A stretch of DNA of 49,285 bases, from positions 1 through 49,285 of the forward strand of contig JADQCD010000049.1 of NCBI GenBank assembly GCA_016278285.1, in the 5' to 3' direction. Shown one piece after another: positions 16,883-25,029 of this stretch. The DNA is from Actibacterium sp. Lineage in GTDB: Bacteria; Pseudomonadota; Alphaproteobacteria; Rhodobacterales; Rhodobacteraceae. The translations under genes were made by a program, and so were the position numbers. Every line of letters begins with the position of its first letter. The stretch's first letter is position 1. The notes beneath the pieces were generated by a model that saw nothing but the letters and a program-made list of their open reading frames with translations, made no database searches and was not told the DNA's origin.

Positions 16883-17941
16883 TCACAGGCGAATGTCCAA
16901 CCCGTCGGCTGGCTCAGGGGCGGATGAATGCGGTTGCGGCATATCCGCGGCGGGCGCGTCCGGTTGCGGTTCGGCCCGCTCGGGCAGCGGTCCCGGGGTC
17001 CCATGCCCGTGCTGACCCGACCCGGCGAAATTGAAACGGACGTCCCGGTAACCGAGATCGCGAAATTCCTGGGCAAGCGTATCGGCATGCCGCCGGAACA
17101 GTTCGGCGGTTTCCGGGCGGTCGGCGCTGATTGTGACCGTGATCCCCGAGTCGCCCGGCGACAGGGTCATCCGCAACCGGCCCAGTTCTTCGGGGCTGAG
17201 GGTCAGATCGACAGTGTCGTTCGACGCCTGGTGAAGGGCAACGGCCATCTGGTTCAGCACCGTTTGCGGCGGCAGAGCCGGCATGGATGAGGCGGAAGGT
17301 AAAACGCTGCGGGGCCCCTCGGGTCCGGCGGGCGCCGTCGTCAGCTGGGCCTGGGCCTCGGAAGGCATCATGTCGGATGGCAGAGCGGGCGAGCCGCCGA
17401 GCGCGATCCCCCCCTGCGTCGGCCCCCCTTTTGCCAATTGCGAGTCCGCGGCTGCTGGCCCGGGCGGGGCGGAACGATCCGATTGTGGCCCTTGGCCTTC
17501 CATTTCTGGCGATCCTTCCCGCGTTGGCTTCGCGTCCGGCGAGAAAGCCGGCAGGCCCCTCTCATATTGCGCGAATGCGGTTCCGCTGCCCGCCGCACGG
17601 GTGGCGCGCATCATGACTTCCCCGGTCGCGCCGGCGGTCGCCCCGCCGGCCATTGACCGGCGCCCCTCCTCCAGCCTTGCCATTCCGGCGGGTTCCGGGG
17701 GATGCCGCATCGCCTTTGCTTCATCGCCGACGCGGCGGAATGCCCCGAGGCCCATCTGCAACGGCCGATCCGTCCGGGCGTCACCGCTTTTTTTCTGTCT
17801 CGACCGGTCTCGTGACACATCAGCCGGACCTACCGCAACAGGGGCCTGCGCGGCCGGCCCTCCGCCCTCATGGAGCGCCCCGGAAAAGGGCCCAGGCGGC
17901 AGCCAGCCCGGCGATTCCATCGTCGTGGCCGCTGGCACCAT
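16883..17941 (-). CDS. fliK: FliK C-terminal part (hook-length control), second reading frame
   Basis: A 352-residue open frame whose C-terminal third is the Flg_hook domain that switches export specificity: DTVDLTLSPEELGRLRMTL, VTISADRPETAELFRRH and FRDLGYRDVRFNF. The first two-thirds is Ala/Gly/Pro-rich and low in structure, as in FliK. The ATG at 17941 has no ribosome-binding site, and the frame is open back to a TGA at 17999-18001, overlapping the end of the upstream frame. The simplest reading is that this and the 17868-19139 frame are one fliK of about 770 residues joined by a +1 shift, by sequence error, mutation or recoding. A separate gene is less likely. Followed 12 bp later by flgD. 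Confidence 0.8.
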   Translation of the reverse strand: MVPAATTMESPGWLPPGPFSGALHEGGGPAAQAPVAVGPADVSRDRSRQKKSGDARTDRPLQMGLGAFRRVGDEAKAMRHPPEPAGMARLEEGRRSMAGGATAGATGEVMMRATRAAGSGTAFAQYERGLPAFSPDAKPTREGSPEMEGQGPQSDRSAPPGPAAADSQLAKGGPTQGGIALGGSPALPSDMMPSEAQAQLTTAPAGPEGPRSVLPSASSMPALPPQTVLNQMAVALHQASNDTVDLTLSPEELGRLRMTLSPGDSGITVTISADRPETAELFRRHADTLAQEFRDLGYRDVRFNFAGSGQHGHGTPGPLPERAEPQPDAPAADMPQPHSSAPEPADGLDIRL

Positions 17942-19139
17942 TGCCGGCAGTGTTGGTTGCGTCCCTCCCCGCGTCCGTCCTTTGCGCGGCGGGGATTTTC
18001 ACATGACGCAGATTCGGCGTCGTGTTCTTGCCATGACGCGCCTTTTCGGACTGCCCGCCCCCTGGAAGCAGACCCGCACCAGCCTTGACACCGTCGCGTC
18101 GCGCTTCGGACACCACGGATGAAGCGTCCGTCGCGGTGCGCCCCATCGTAACCTTGTGCCCGCTGTCATGCGGCTCTGCGCGCATGCGTTTATGGCCAAG
18201 ATCGGAAACAGGTGTTGGGCCCATTTTCAAAATTCGCTCATTCGCATCTTCGACACCAGAGGCCGGCATCGTGGACGGATTGCGCGCAATCCGTTCATTC
18301 CCGTTCGTCAAGGCCGCGAATCCGCCCTTTTCGGTTTCGCCCCCCGCCAATCCGACCGAACGGCGGGAAAGCCCGTCTTGCGGATCAGAGGCCCTTTCGG
18401 GCCGCAAGGCATCGGCGGAATGGTTTCTCGTGCCGCTCTTCGTTCGAATTTTCTCCACCCGATTCCCCAGCCTTTCCGCGGCGGTGGTTTCGGCGCGAGC
18501 GACAGCGGCAGGTCTGTCATTCGGCGACGCGACGGCACTTTCAGCCCCAGCAGGGACGTGCCCGACCTTGTCTGACAATCGCTTGTCCACATTGGCGAAA
18601 GCGCCCGGAAGGGTGACGTTGTTCGGAATATGTTCGCCATTGACGCCACTCTTCGGATTGACCGGGCCTGGCCCGGTGCTGGCCCGGAAAACTGTGTCTG
18701 CGTGCGCGACGAACTGCATTGCCGTGGCGCTGCCCTCGATCGAGGGGATGCTGGGCTCGGACCCGAGGACAATTGCCCCGGCACCCTGGTCGGACTTGTC
18801 CGCCTGGTGCTGTTTCCCCGGCGGTTCGGTCATGCCTGCCAGCAGCTGTCGATCACGGTCGTCAACCACGCCGAAAGGACGCACATCCTTGGGACCCGCC
18901 GCCAGAAAGGCTGGCGACGGCCCACCGTGCGAAGCGGGTCTTTTGGGAATCTGCCCGGGCGGGCTTGGTATCATCCCTTCGCGCGCTTCAAGCGCGCTGG
19001 CTGGCCAGGTTTTCGCGGAAATTTCCATCTCCGCGGCGAAGCTGTCCGTCATCGCGCTGACTGGAACCACCGCGAAAGGCGCGCCTTTCCTGGCGGAACC
19101 GGCCGCATAAACCCCTTCTGGGCGGATTGTGTTCGGCAT
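17868..19139 (-). CDS. fliK: Probable FliK N-terminal part, first reading frame
   Basis: A 423-residue hydrophilic frame with little predicted order, rich in Ala, Gly, Ser and Asp, and no recognised domain. GAGGAAGAA directly precedes ATG 19139, a good ribosome-binding site, so the frame is likely translated. It ends at TGA 17868 inside the beginning of the frame that carries the FliK domain. Position, composition and the missing ribosome-binding site downstream all suggest this is the disordered ruler region of FliK. The alternative is an independent small secreted flagellar protein. A 341-residue frame on the opposite strand (18085-19110) covers the same DNA but lacks these signals. Confidence 0.65.
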   Translation of the reverse strand: MPNTIRPEGVYAAGSARKGAPFAVVPVSAMTDSFAAEMEISAKTWPASALEAREGMIPSPPGQIPKRPASHGGPSPAFLAAGPKDVRPFGVVDDRDRQLLAGMTEPPGKQHQADKSDQGAGAIVLGSEPSIPSIEGSATAMQFVAHADTVFRASTGPGPVNPKSGVNGEHIPNNVTLPGAFANVDKRLSDKVGHVPAGAESAVASPNDRPAAVARAETTAAERLGNRVEKIRTKSGTRNHSADALRPERASDPQDGLSRRSVGLAGGETEKGGFAALTNGNERIARNPSTMPASGVEDANERILKMGPTPVSDLGHKRMRAEPHDSGHKVTMGRTATDASSVVSEARRDGVKAGAGLLPGGGQSEKARHGKNTTPNLRHVKIPAAQRTDAGRDATNTAGNGASGHDDGIAGLAAAWALFRGAP

Positions 19140-19189
19140 TTCTTCCTCGGCGGCGTGCCTTCAATGCCGACCAGTCTTGCCCCCGGAGG

Positions 19190-19204
19190 TTACCACTTCT
19201 TTAC
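19190..19204 (+). promoter_or_regulatory. CtrA-like element between fliK and the rod-binding gene
   Basis: TTAC-CACTTCT-TTAC, a direct repeat with 7-base spacing, compared with the CtrA consensus TTAA-N7-TTAA (one mismatch per half). It sits in the 115-bp divergent control region, 50 bp before fliK and 50 bp before the rod-binding gene. Confidence 0.45.
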
Positions 19205-19254
19205 CCGTACAGGGTCATAAACCCGAAAACCCATCGCAATTGAAGGAATTCCGG

Positions 19255-19533
19255 ATGCCAGAGATTGCCGCCATGACCAGCGCCACAGCACCCACCACGC
19301 CCGATATGCAATTGCGCCGGCTTTCGCGAGAGCTGGAAGTCAACTTTATGGCCGAAATGCTGAAATCCGCGGGCTTCGGCAAGGCGCGCGATGCTTTCGG
19401 CGGCGGCGCCGGGGAAGAACAGTTCGGCTCTTTCATGCGCCGGGCGCAGGCCCGGGAAATGGTCAGATCCGGCGGGATCGGCTTGGCCGAGCACCTTTTC
19501 GAAGCCCTGAAGGAGCGTGCTGATGGCGAATGA
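19255..19533 (+). CDS. flgJ: Rod-binding protein, single-domain FlgJ
   Basis: A 92-residue protein corresponding only to the FlgJ N-terminal rod-binding domain: LSRELEVNFMAEMLKSAGF, GGAGEEQFGSFMRRAQAREM and GGIGLAEHLFEAL. It helps assemble the rod in the periplasm. The peptidoglycan hydrolase domain fused to FlgJ in enterobacteria is absent; a separate lytic transglycosylase gene at 33520-34305 probably fills that role. ATG 19255 has AAGGA seven bases upstream; the frame extends back to 19129 without a better start. Its end overlaps the next gene by 11 bases. Confidence 0.85.
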   Translation: MPEIAAMTSATAPTTPDMQLRRLSRELEVNFMAEMLKSAGFGKARDAFGGGAGEEQFGSFMRRAQAREMVRSGGIGLAEHLFEALKERADGE

Positions 19534-19864
19534 CACGACCACCGACCTTCACGACCTGCTAGAGCGGGAACGTCAGGCGCTTCGCAGCGGAGCGTTGAAT
19601 CTCATGGCCCAGCTAACCGAAGAGAAGGAGCACCTGATGACGCGGCTGAAAGCGGAAGAGCCTGATCGCCGAACCCTGGATCAGCTGCGTGACATGGCGG
19701 TGAGGAATTCCCGGCTGCTGGCGGCGACGCGGCGCGGGATCGAGACAGCGCAAAAGCAGATCGCCCAGATCCGCAGCGGCGGGCCACGGTTGAACACTTA
19801 TGACAGCCATGGCCAGCGCAATTGTCTGAACAGCGCGGCCGGCCGTCTGGAACGCCGGGCCTGA
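19523..19864 (+). CDS. FlgN-like flagellar export chaperone candidate
   Basis: A 113-residue, charged, all-helical protein: DLLERERQALRSGALNLMAQL, TEEKEHLMTRLKAEEPDRRTLDQL and RGIETAQKQIAQIRSG. Length, helical heptads and position fit FlgN, the chaperone of hook-associated proteins FlgK and FlgL, but sequence similarity to FlgN is always weak. ATG 19523 has AAGGAG seven bases before it and overlaps the rod-binding gene. flgK and flgL themselves are not here. Called as FlgN-like on context and shape only. Confidence 0.6.
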   Translation: MANDTTTDLHDLLERERQALRSGALNLMAQLTEEKEHLMTRLKAEEPDRRTLDQLRDMAVRNSRLLAATRRGIETAQKQIAQIRSGGPRLNTYDSHGQRNCLNSAAGRLERRA

Positions 19865-19905
19865 CAGGATTTCGATTCAAATCAGACGGGTTCGGCCGGG
19901 ACCGT

Positions 19906-19920
19906 TTAGCGAGTTCTTAG
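19906..19920 (+). promoter_or_regulatory. CtrA-like element upstream of flagellin
   Basis: TTAG-CGAGTTC-TTAG, two half-sites with 7-base spacing, 140 bp before the flagellin ATG. One mismatch per half to TTAA-N7-TTAA. The same leader contains a sigma-54-like spacing (GG-N10-GC at about 19925-19938), which I consider weaker. Confidence 0.4.
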
Positions 19921-20059
19921 CACTTGGCCCCGAGACTGCCCTTGCATTCCAAGTGGGGTGGCGCGGCACAAAAACCGCATGGGCGAAGCACCAAAAGCCG
20001 CCGCTTATCGCGGCACTGTTCCGGCGCAAAGCGCCATGTGCGAGAAGGAAGCAGCTACA

Positions 20060-21541
20060 ATGTCGAGTATTCTGACTAACAACAGCGCAATGGTTGCCCT
20101 GCAGACTCTGAAGGGGATCAACAACGACCTGAGACAGACGCAGGCCGAGATTTCGACCGGCAAGACGGTAGGCTCGGCGAAAGACAATGCCGCCGTCTGG
20201 GCGATTTCCAAGGTGATGGAGGCCGACGTCAACGGATTCAAGGCGATTTCGGACAGCCTGTCGCTGGGGGAGTCCACAGTGGCGGTGGCCCGGCAGGCAT
20301 CCGAAACCGTCACCGACCTGCTGACCGAAATCAAGGGCAAGGTCGTCGCCGCGCAACAAAGCAACGTCGACCGCGAGAAGATCCAGACCGACATCTCCGC
20401 CCTTCGCGACCAGATCAATTCGGTCGTCGGCGCCGCGCAATTCAACGGGTTGAACCTGGTCAAGGGGACCGAGGGCGTCGAAATCCTTTCGTCGCTGGAC
20501 CGCGGAAACGACGGCTCGGTGACCGCGTCGAACATCAATGTCGCGCGTCAGGATCTGACCACCAGCGCGGGCACATACGGCTCCGGCACCTCGTTGAACG
20601 CGAACGCCACAGCCAGCGCCGCCGCCGTGACCGATACCGGCAACACCGCCAACGTCACCATCGCAGCCGATACCGACATGAGCGACAATGCCGTCTCCGT
20701 AACCATCGCTGGCACAACCCTGTCTTTCGCTGCGGGCGAGTTGAGTGGCGACCAGGATGCGGCCGCCACGACCATTAGCGGTGCGATCAACGCGCTGGGT
20801 CTGGAAGGCATCACCGCCGCTGTCGATGGTACCAATGCCAACCAGATCAACATTTCCTCGGCCCGCTCCTTCGAATCCGTCTCGCTTGCGGCAACGGGGG
20901 CCACGGCAAGCGCGGCCAGCATTGCCGAACGGGCGGAAAACGTCACCTTCTCTGCCTCTGCCAAGGTCAACGAGGGCGACGGCTACAAGGTCACTGTCGG
21001 CTCCGATTCCTACGAATACATCGCCGGCAGTAACGAGACCTTCTCCAACGTTGCGAAGGGTCTGAAAGCGGCAATCGACGCGGCCGGGCTTACCGGTGTC
21101 AGTACGAAAGTGACCACGAACAGCTCGGGACAGGCGCTTCTGAAGGTCGATAATGACGGAACGGGCAGTGCCAGCCTGTCCTTTTCCGCAGTCGGCGTTT
21201 CCGGCGGCAAGGCGTCGGGGGGGTTGTACGGCCTGGACAATATCGACGTCACCAGCAATGCCGGTGCATCCGCAGCTCTTGACAACATCGAAACGCTTAT
21301 CAGCAACTCGATCGATGCCGCGGCCGCCTTTGGCTCGTCAGAGGGGCGGATCGCGACCCAGAACGATTTCATCACCAAGCTGACGGACTCGCTCAAATCC
21401 GGGATCGGTACACTGGTGGATGCCGACATGGAGGCCGCCTCGGCCCGGCTTCAGGCGCTCCAGGTTCAGCAACAACTGGGCACCCAGGCGCTCTCCATCG
21501 CCAACCAGGCACCGCAGAGCATCCTCGCACTGTTCCGCTAA
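20060..21541 (+). CDS. fliC: Flagellin
   Basis: Filament subunit, 493 residues. The conserved N-terminal D0/D1 helices (MSSILTNNSAMVALQTLKGI, STGKTVGSAKDNAAVWAISK) and C-terminal helix (LQALQVQQQLGTQALSIANQ, ending ILALFR) enclose a large variable centre. The centre holds two similar beta-rich units of about 90 residues (roughly 197-285 and 293-385) of the flagellin hypervariable-region type. ATG 20060 follows AAGGAAGC; the frame is open further upstream but the flagellin fold begins here. A 195-bp leader precedes it, and a strong hairpin and the regulators flaF and flbT follow. In Caulobacter FlbT acts on the flagellin mRNA leader, which may apply here. Confidence 0.97.
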   Translation: MSSILTNNSAMVALQTLKGINNDLRQTQAEISTGKTVGSAKDNAAVWAISKVMEADVNGFKAISDSLSLGESTVAVARQASETVTDLLTEIKGKVVAAQQSNVDREKIQTDISALRDQINSVVGAAQFNGLNLVKGTEGVEILSSLDRGNDGSVTASNINVARQDLTTSAGTYGSGTSLNANATASAAAVTDTGNTANVTIAADTDMSDNAVSVTIAGTTLSFAAGELSGDQDAAATTISGAINALGLEGITAAVDGTNANQINISSARSFESVSLAATGATASAASIAERAENVTFSASAKVNEGDGYKVTVGSDSYEYIAGSNETFSNVAKGLKAAIDAAGLTGVSTKVTTNSSGQALLKVDNDGTGSASLSFSAVGVSGGKASGGLYGLDNIDVTSNAGASAALDNIETLISNSIDAAAAFGSSEGRIATQNDFITKLTDSLKSGIGTLVDADMEAASARLQALQVQQQLGTQALSIANQAPQSILALFR

Positions 21542-21552
21542 AGCGGCCGGGT

Positions 21553-21574
21553 GGGGCGGCAGACGCGCCGCCCC
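21553..21574 (+). other. Strong hairpin after flagellin
   Basis: GGGGCGGC-AGACGC-GCCGCCCC is a perfect 8-bp stem with a 6-base loop, starting 12 bases after the flagellin stop and 39 before flaF. No T-run follows. It could be a transcript 3' end, or a processing/stability structure that keeps flagellin mRNA more abundant than flaF-flbT. Confidence 0.6.
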
Positions 21575-21612
21575 CTGACCTGCCCACCACATAGCCACTG
21601 GAAGGACAGACC

Positions 21613-21993
21613 TTGACCGCGCAATCGATGGCCAAGACCGCCTACTCAACCTCGAAACAGGCTTCGTTTCGCAACCCGCGCAGTATCGAGTACGATCTTT
21701 TCGCACAAATCACGGCCCGGTTGAAATCCGCAGCCGAAGGCGGCACCACGAACTTCCCTTCGCTCGCATCGGCCTTGCATGACAACCGCAAGCTCTGGAC
21801 GGCAATGGCGGTCGACGTCGCACAGGACGGCAATGCGCTTCCCGGCACGCTTCGGGCGCGAATCTTCTACCTTGCCGAATTCACACGGCTGCACACCAGC
21901 AAGGTCTTGTCCCGGTCCGATACCGTGGATGCGCTGATAGAGGTGAATACCGCGATCATGCGCGGCCTGGACGACGGGCGGCAGACAGCATGA
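21613..21993 (+). CDS. flaF: Flagellar biosynthesis regulator FlaF
   Basis: Alphaproteobacterial FlaF, 126 residues, required for flagellin secretion and opposing FlbT in setting flagellin levels. Recognised from the N-terminal YSTSKQASFRNPRSIEYDLF, the middle ALHDNRKLWTAMAVDVAQDGN and the end LHTSKVLSRSDTVDALIEVN. TTG 21613 is taken as start because GGAAGGA lies six bases before it; ATG 21628 would remove five residues and lose this spacing. Its end overlaps flbT by four bases (ATGA). Confidence 0.92.
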   Translation: MTAQSMAKTAYSTSKQASFRNPRSIEYDLFAQITARLKSAAEGGTTNFPSLASALHDNRKLWTAMAVDVAQDGNALPGTLRARIFYLAEFTRLHTSKVLSRSDTVDALIEVNTAIMRGLDDGRQTA

Positions 21994-22394
21994 GCGGCCT
22001 CGTCCTGAAACTCGCCCCGAGGGAACGCGTGCTGATAAACGGTGCCGTGATCGAGAATGGAGACCGCCGCTCCCGCCTGTCGATCATAACCCCGGGGGCC
22101 AACATTCTTCGGCTGCGTGACGCGATCCACCCCGAAGAGGTAACAACCCCTGTCCGGCGTGTTTGCTATGTCGCACAACTCGTTCTGTCGGGCGATGCCA
22201 CGCCGGAGGATGCACGGATTCAGCTGTTGCGCGGCATCGAACAGTTAAGCCAGGTGCTGACCGATCATGACAGCCGGACACAGCTGAACACCGCCAGCGC
22301 GGCCGTCCTAGAGGGTCAGTTCTATCAGGCGCTCAAGGCAATGCGCGGACTTCTTCCACGCGAGGAGCGGCTGCTTGCCGCAGCGCGCGCATGA
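21990..22394 (+). CDS. flbT: Flagellar biosynthesis repressor FlbT
   Basis: FlbT, 134 residues, a post-transcriptional regulator that binds the flagellin mRNA leader and promotes its decay when the hook is unfinished (known from Caulobacter). Typical blocks are SGLVLKLAPRERVLINGAVI, then NGDRRSRLSIITPGANILRL and the helical ALKAMRGLLPREE near the end. Overlaps flaF by ATGA upstream and the DUF1217 gene by ATGA downstream, so the three are translationally coupled behind flagellin. Confidence 0.94.
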   Translation: MSGLVLKLAPRERVLINGAVIENGDRRSRLSIITPGANILRLRDAIHPEEVTTPVRRVCYVAQLVLSGDATPEDARIQLLRGIEQLSQVLTDHDSRTQLNTASAAVLEGQFYQALKAMRGLLPREERLLAAARA

Positions 22395-23191
22395 GTTTTC
22401 AACCCGTCATCCCGTTCGCCGGATATACCGGCTGGAGCTTCCTGACCCGTACACGCGAGGCACAGCAGGCAGCGTTCGAGCAATCGCCGACGATGCGGCG
22501 CGATCTGGCCTATTTCGAAGAGAATATTGCACGGGCGACCACCGCAGAGGCGCTTGTATCGGACCGGCGGCTGTTGTCAGTCGCGCTGGGGGCTTTCGGC
22601 CTGAGCAATGACCTCGAAAATCGCTATTTCATAAGAAAGGTCCTGGAAGATGGCACCCGGGGGAACGATGCCCTTGCCAACCGTCTGGCCGACAAACGCT
22701 ATCACAAGCTGTCGCGTGCCTTTGGCTATGGCGATCTGGCAGTGCCCAACACCGCACGATCCGATTTCCCCGAGAAGATTGCCGCGATGTATCAGAACCG
22801 GCGATTCGAAGTCGCTGTGGGTCGGAAGGCTCCGGACATGCGGCTGGCGCTCAATCTGACGCGCGAGTTGGGCCCGTTGGCAACGGACGACAGCTCCGAC
22901 ACGACCAAATGGTTCACCGTCATGGGCTCCGGGCCGTTGCGCAAGGTGTTCGAGACGGCGCTGGGGCTTCCGTCCTCCTTTGGTGCGCTGGATATCGACA
23001 AGCAGGTCGGTGTGTTCCGGGATAAGGCGGCCCGTGCCTTCGGCGATGGCACGATCGCCCAATTCGCAGACCCCGCGCGTCAGGAAAAGTTGGTGCGCCT
23101 ATTCCTCGTGCGTTCTCAAATTGCCGATGGCTCCGGAAGTCTCGATTCCGCAGCCACGGCGCTTGCCCTGTTGCAGAACGCAGCACGCTGA
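22391..23191 (+). CDS. DUF1217 flagellar protein
   Basis: A 266-residue soluble protein of the DUF1217 family found in alphaproteobacterial flagellar clusters. It begins MSFQPVIPFAGYTGWSFL and has the recurrent blocks ERFEENI-like (YFEENIARATTAEALV), LGAFGL and ENRYFIRKVLEDGT that mark this family. No signal peptide or membrane segment. In several Alphaproteobacteria members are linked to flagellar function, but the role is unknown. It ends three bases before the convergent fliI stop, with no room for a terminator. Confidence 0.85.
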   Translation: MSFQPVIPFAGYTGWSFLTRTREAQQAAFEQSPTMRRDLAYFEENIARATTAEALVSDRRLLSVALGAFGLSNDLENRYFIRKVLEDGTRGNDALANRLADKRYHKLSRAFGYGDLAVPNTARSDFPEKIAAMYQNRRFEVAVGRKAPDMRLALNLTRELGPLATDDSSDTTKWFTVMGSGPLRKVFETALGLPSSFGALDIDKQVGVFRDKAARAFGDGTIAQFADPARQEKLVRLFLVRSQIADGSGSLDSAATALALLQNAAR

Positions 23192-23194
23192 ATG

Positions 23195-24553
23195 TCACAC
23201 CGGGACTTGTGGCGCGGTGACGATTTCCGGAGACATTGCCTGGGCCAGACACTCGGACAGGCGTGTGAAACTTTCCGCGGCCCCGCCGGGCTCATCCTCG
23301 GCCAGAAAGGCATCCAGCGCCGGCCAAACCGCTATGGCTGCGTCGATTTCCGGATCGGACCCGGATGCGTAAAGCCCGGCCTGGATCATCATTTCCGCCC
23401 TATCGTACGCTCCGAGAAGACGCCGTGCCCGGCTGATCAGCAGGTTTTCATCCCTGGTTGCGGCCTTCGGCAGGCTGCGCGAAACCGAGCGCAGCAGATC
23501 GACCGCGGGGAAACGGCCACGCTCGGCGATCTGTCGATCCATCACCACATGCCCGTCAAGTACCCCGCGAAGGATGTCGGCCACGGGCTCCTCCATGTCC
23601 GAGCCGGCGACAAGGACGCTGAAGACGGCCGTGATATCCCCCATGCTGCCCGCGCCCGGGCCAGCACGTTCTGCAAGGCCGGTGATCATCTGCGCAGTGG
23701 ATGGCGGATAGCCGCGCAGCGAGGCCGGTTCTCCGCTGGCCAGGGCAATCTCGCGATGCGCTTCGGCAAACCGGGTGACGGAATCGGCCATGAAAAGAAC
23801 ATGCGCGCCCTGGTCGCGAAAATGTTCGGCCACCGACATGGCCGACCAGGCCGCGCGGCGACGCAGGAGCGGCGACTCGTCCGATGTGGCGGCGACAACG
23901 ACGGAACGCGCCATGCCTTCGGCGCCGAGCACATCATCAACGAATTCCCTGACTTCCCGCCCCCGCTCTCCGACAAGGGCGATCACCGCCAGGTCCGCCG
24001 CGACACCGCGCGCGAGTGATGCGAGCAATTGCGACTTGCCCACCCCCGAGCCTGCGAAGAGTCCGATACGCTGACCGCGAACCAAGGGCAGCATCGTGTT
24101 GAAGACGGCAAGCCCGGTGTCCAGGCGAGGGCCGAGTGGCCGACGGCCGGTGGCCGCCGGCGGATCTGCGCGGATCGGTCGCGCAGCGGGGCCACGTAAC
24201 AACGGACGACCGTCCAGCGCCGCACCGAACGGGTCGATCACCCGGCCAAGCCAGCTGTCGTCGGGCGCAAGCGCGGCCGGTCCTGAAAGCATCACGCGAT
24301 CCCCGATCGACAGTCCCTGAGGCGCACCATCGGGCAGCACCGTAACTGTTTCCGGGGAAAGCGCCAGCACCTCTCCTCGCCTGATTTGCCCGTCCTGATG
24401 CCGGATTTGCACGAGATCCCCCAGCCCGGCCAACCCGGAAAGCCCGGAAACCGCGACCGTTGCGCCGTGAACCGACATGACTCGCCCCACCGGGAGTGTC
24501 GTGCGAAGGTCGGCGATCTGTTCCCTCAGGCCGGCGATCGAAAGGGTCTGCAT
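23195..24553 (-). CDS. fliI: Flagellum-specific ATPase FliI
   Basis: F1-like ATPase that powers unfolding and entry of substrates into the flagellar export gate, 452 residues. Walker A GSGVGKS lies near 165-172 in GLFAGSGVGKSQLLASL. ALVGERGREVREFVDD and the SLRGYPPSTAQMI block are typical of FliI/YscN. ATG 24553 follows ACGGAGA; the longer frame from 24703 reaches back through flgB and is rejected. Divergent from flgB with an 84-bp control region. FliJ- and FliH-type partners are at 29210 and 40890. Confidence 0.96.
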   Translation of the reverse strand: MQTLSIAGLREQIADLRTTLPVGRVMSVHGATVAVSGLSGLAGLGDLVQIRHQDGQIRRGEVLALSPETVTVLPDGAPQGLSIGDRVMLSGPAALAPDDSWLGRVIDPFGAALDGRPLLRGPAARPIRADPPAATGRRPLGPRLDTGLAVFNTMLPLVRGQRIGLFAGSGVGKSQLLASLARGVAADLAVIALVGERGREVREFVDDVLGAEGMARSVVVAATSDESPLLRRRAAWSAMSVAEHFRDQGAHVLFMADSVTRFAEAHREIALASGEPASLRGYPPSTAQMITGLAERAGPGAGSMGDITAVFSVLVAGSDMEEPVADILRGVLDGHVVMDRQIAERGRFPAVDLLRSVSRSLPKAATRDENLLISRARRLLGAYDRAEMMIQAGLYASGSDPEIDAAIAVWPALDAFLAEDEPGGAAESFTRLSECLAQAMSPEIVTAPQVPV

Positions 24554-24602
24554 AGAGGATTCTCCGTTCCGTCTTCGAAAACGGTTTCTAAAGGAATCGG
24601 GG

Positions 24603-24617
24603 TTAAGCCTTGATTGA
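24603..24617 (+). promoter_or_regulatory. CtrA-like element between fliI and flgB
   Basis: TTAA-GCCTTGA-TTGA: one perfect half-site and one with a single mismatch, 7-base spacing. It is located 20 bp before flgB and 49 bp before fliI, in the only gap between these divergent operons. Confidence 0.45.
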
Positions 24618-24637
24618 AACCCGAGGGAGAAACCCGG

Positions 24638-25018
24638 ATGTTCACAAGTCTTGAGATATTTCGGATGGCGTTCGACATGGCCACCCATGCCAGCGCGCGC
24701 CAATCGGTGATCGCCCGAAATATCGCCAATGCGGATACCCCCGGCTACAAGGCGCGCGACCTGCCGTCGTTCGCGGAAACCTATGATGACTTCACCGGTG
24801 AGCTTTCCTTGCGGACCTCACGGGCGGGACATTTGACGTCGGATCAGACGCCTGCCGCAGAGATTATGCGCGACGTGCCATCATCCCCGAACGGCAATTC
24901 GGTTTCGATTGAAACGGAAATGGCGAAGGCCACAGAGGCCAAGGGCCGGCACGAAACCGCCCTGGCCATTTACAAGAGTGCGCTGGACATACTGCGCACC
25001 AGCATCGGCCGCGGATAG
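24638..25018 (+). CDS. flgB: Flagellar proximal rod protein FlgB
   Basis: Rod subunit, 126 residues. The N-terminal rod motif reads ASARQSVIARNIANADTPGYKARD, followed in the C-terminus by the amphipathic heptads typical of axial proteins (ETALAIYKSALDILRTSIG). ATG 24638 has GAGGGA nine bases upstream. First gene of the plus-strand rod operon flgB-flgC-fliE-fliQ-flgF-flgG-flgA-flgH. Confidence 0.95.
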   Translation: MFTSLEIFRMAFDMATHASARQSVIARNIANADTPGYKARDLPSFAETYDDFTGELSLRTSRAGHLTSDQTPAAEIMRDVPSSPNGNSVSIETEMAKATEAKGRHETALAIYKSALDILRTSIGRG

Positions 25019-25029
25019 GAGAGCAGGAT

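Noticed and set aside
17788-17794. Seven-base homopolymer in fliK as the site of the frame shift
   Set aside because: It lies beyond the stop codon of the first frame (17868), so a slip there could not join the two frames.
18085-19110. 341-residue plus-strand open frame opposite the first fliK frame
   Set aside because: No ribosome-binding site, no recognisable domain, and the opposite frame has a strong ribosome-binding site. High GC makes long antisense frames common.
19922-19942. Sigma-54 promoter before flagellin (GG-N10-GC spacing in TTGGCCCCGAGACTGCCC)
   Set aside because: Only the invariant dinucleotides match; the TTGC block is poor, and the adjacent CtrA-like element fits the expected regulation better.
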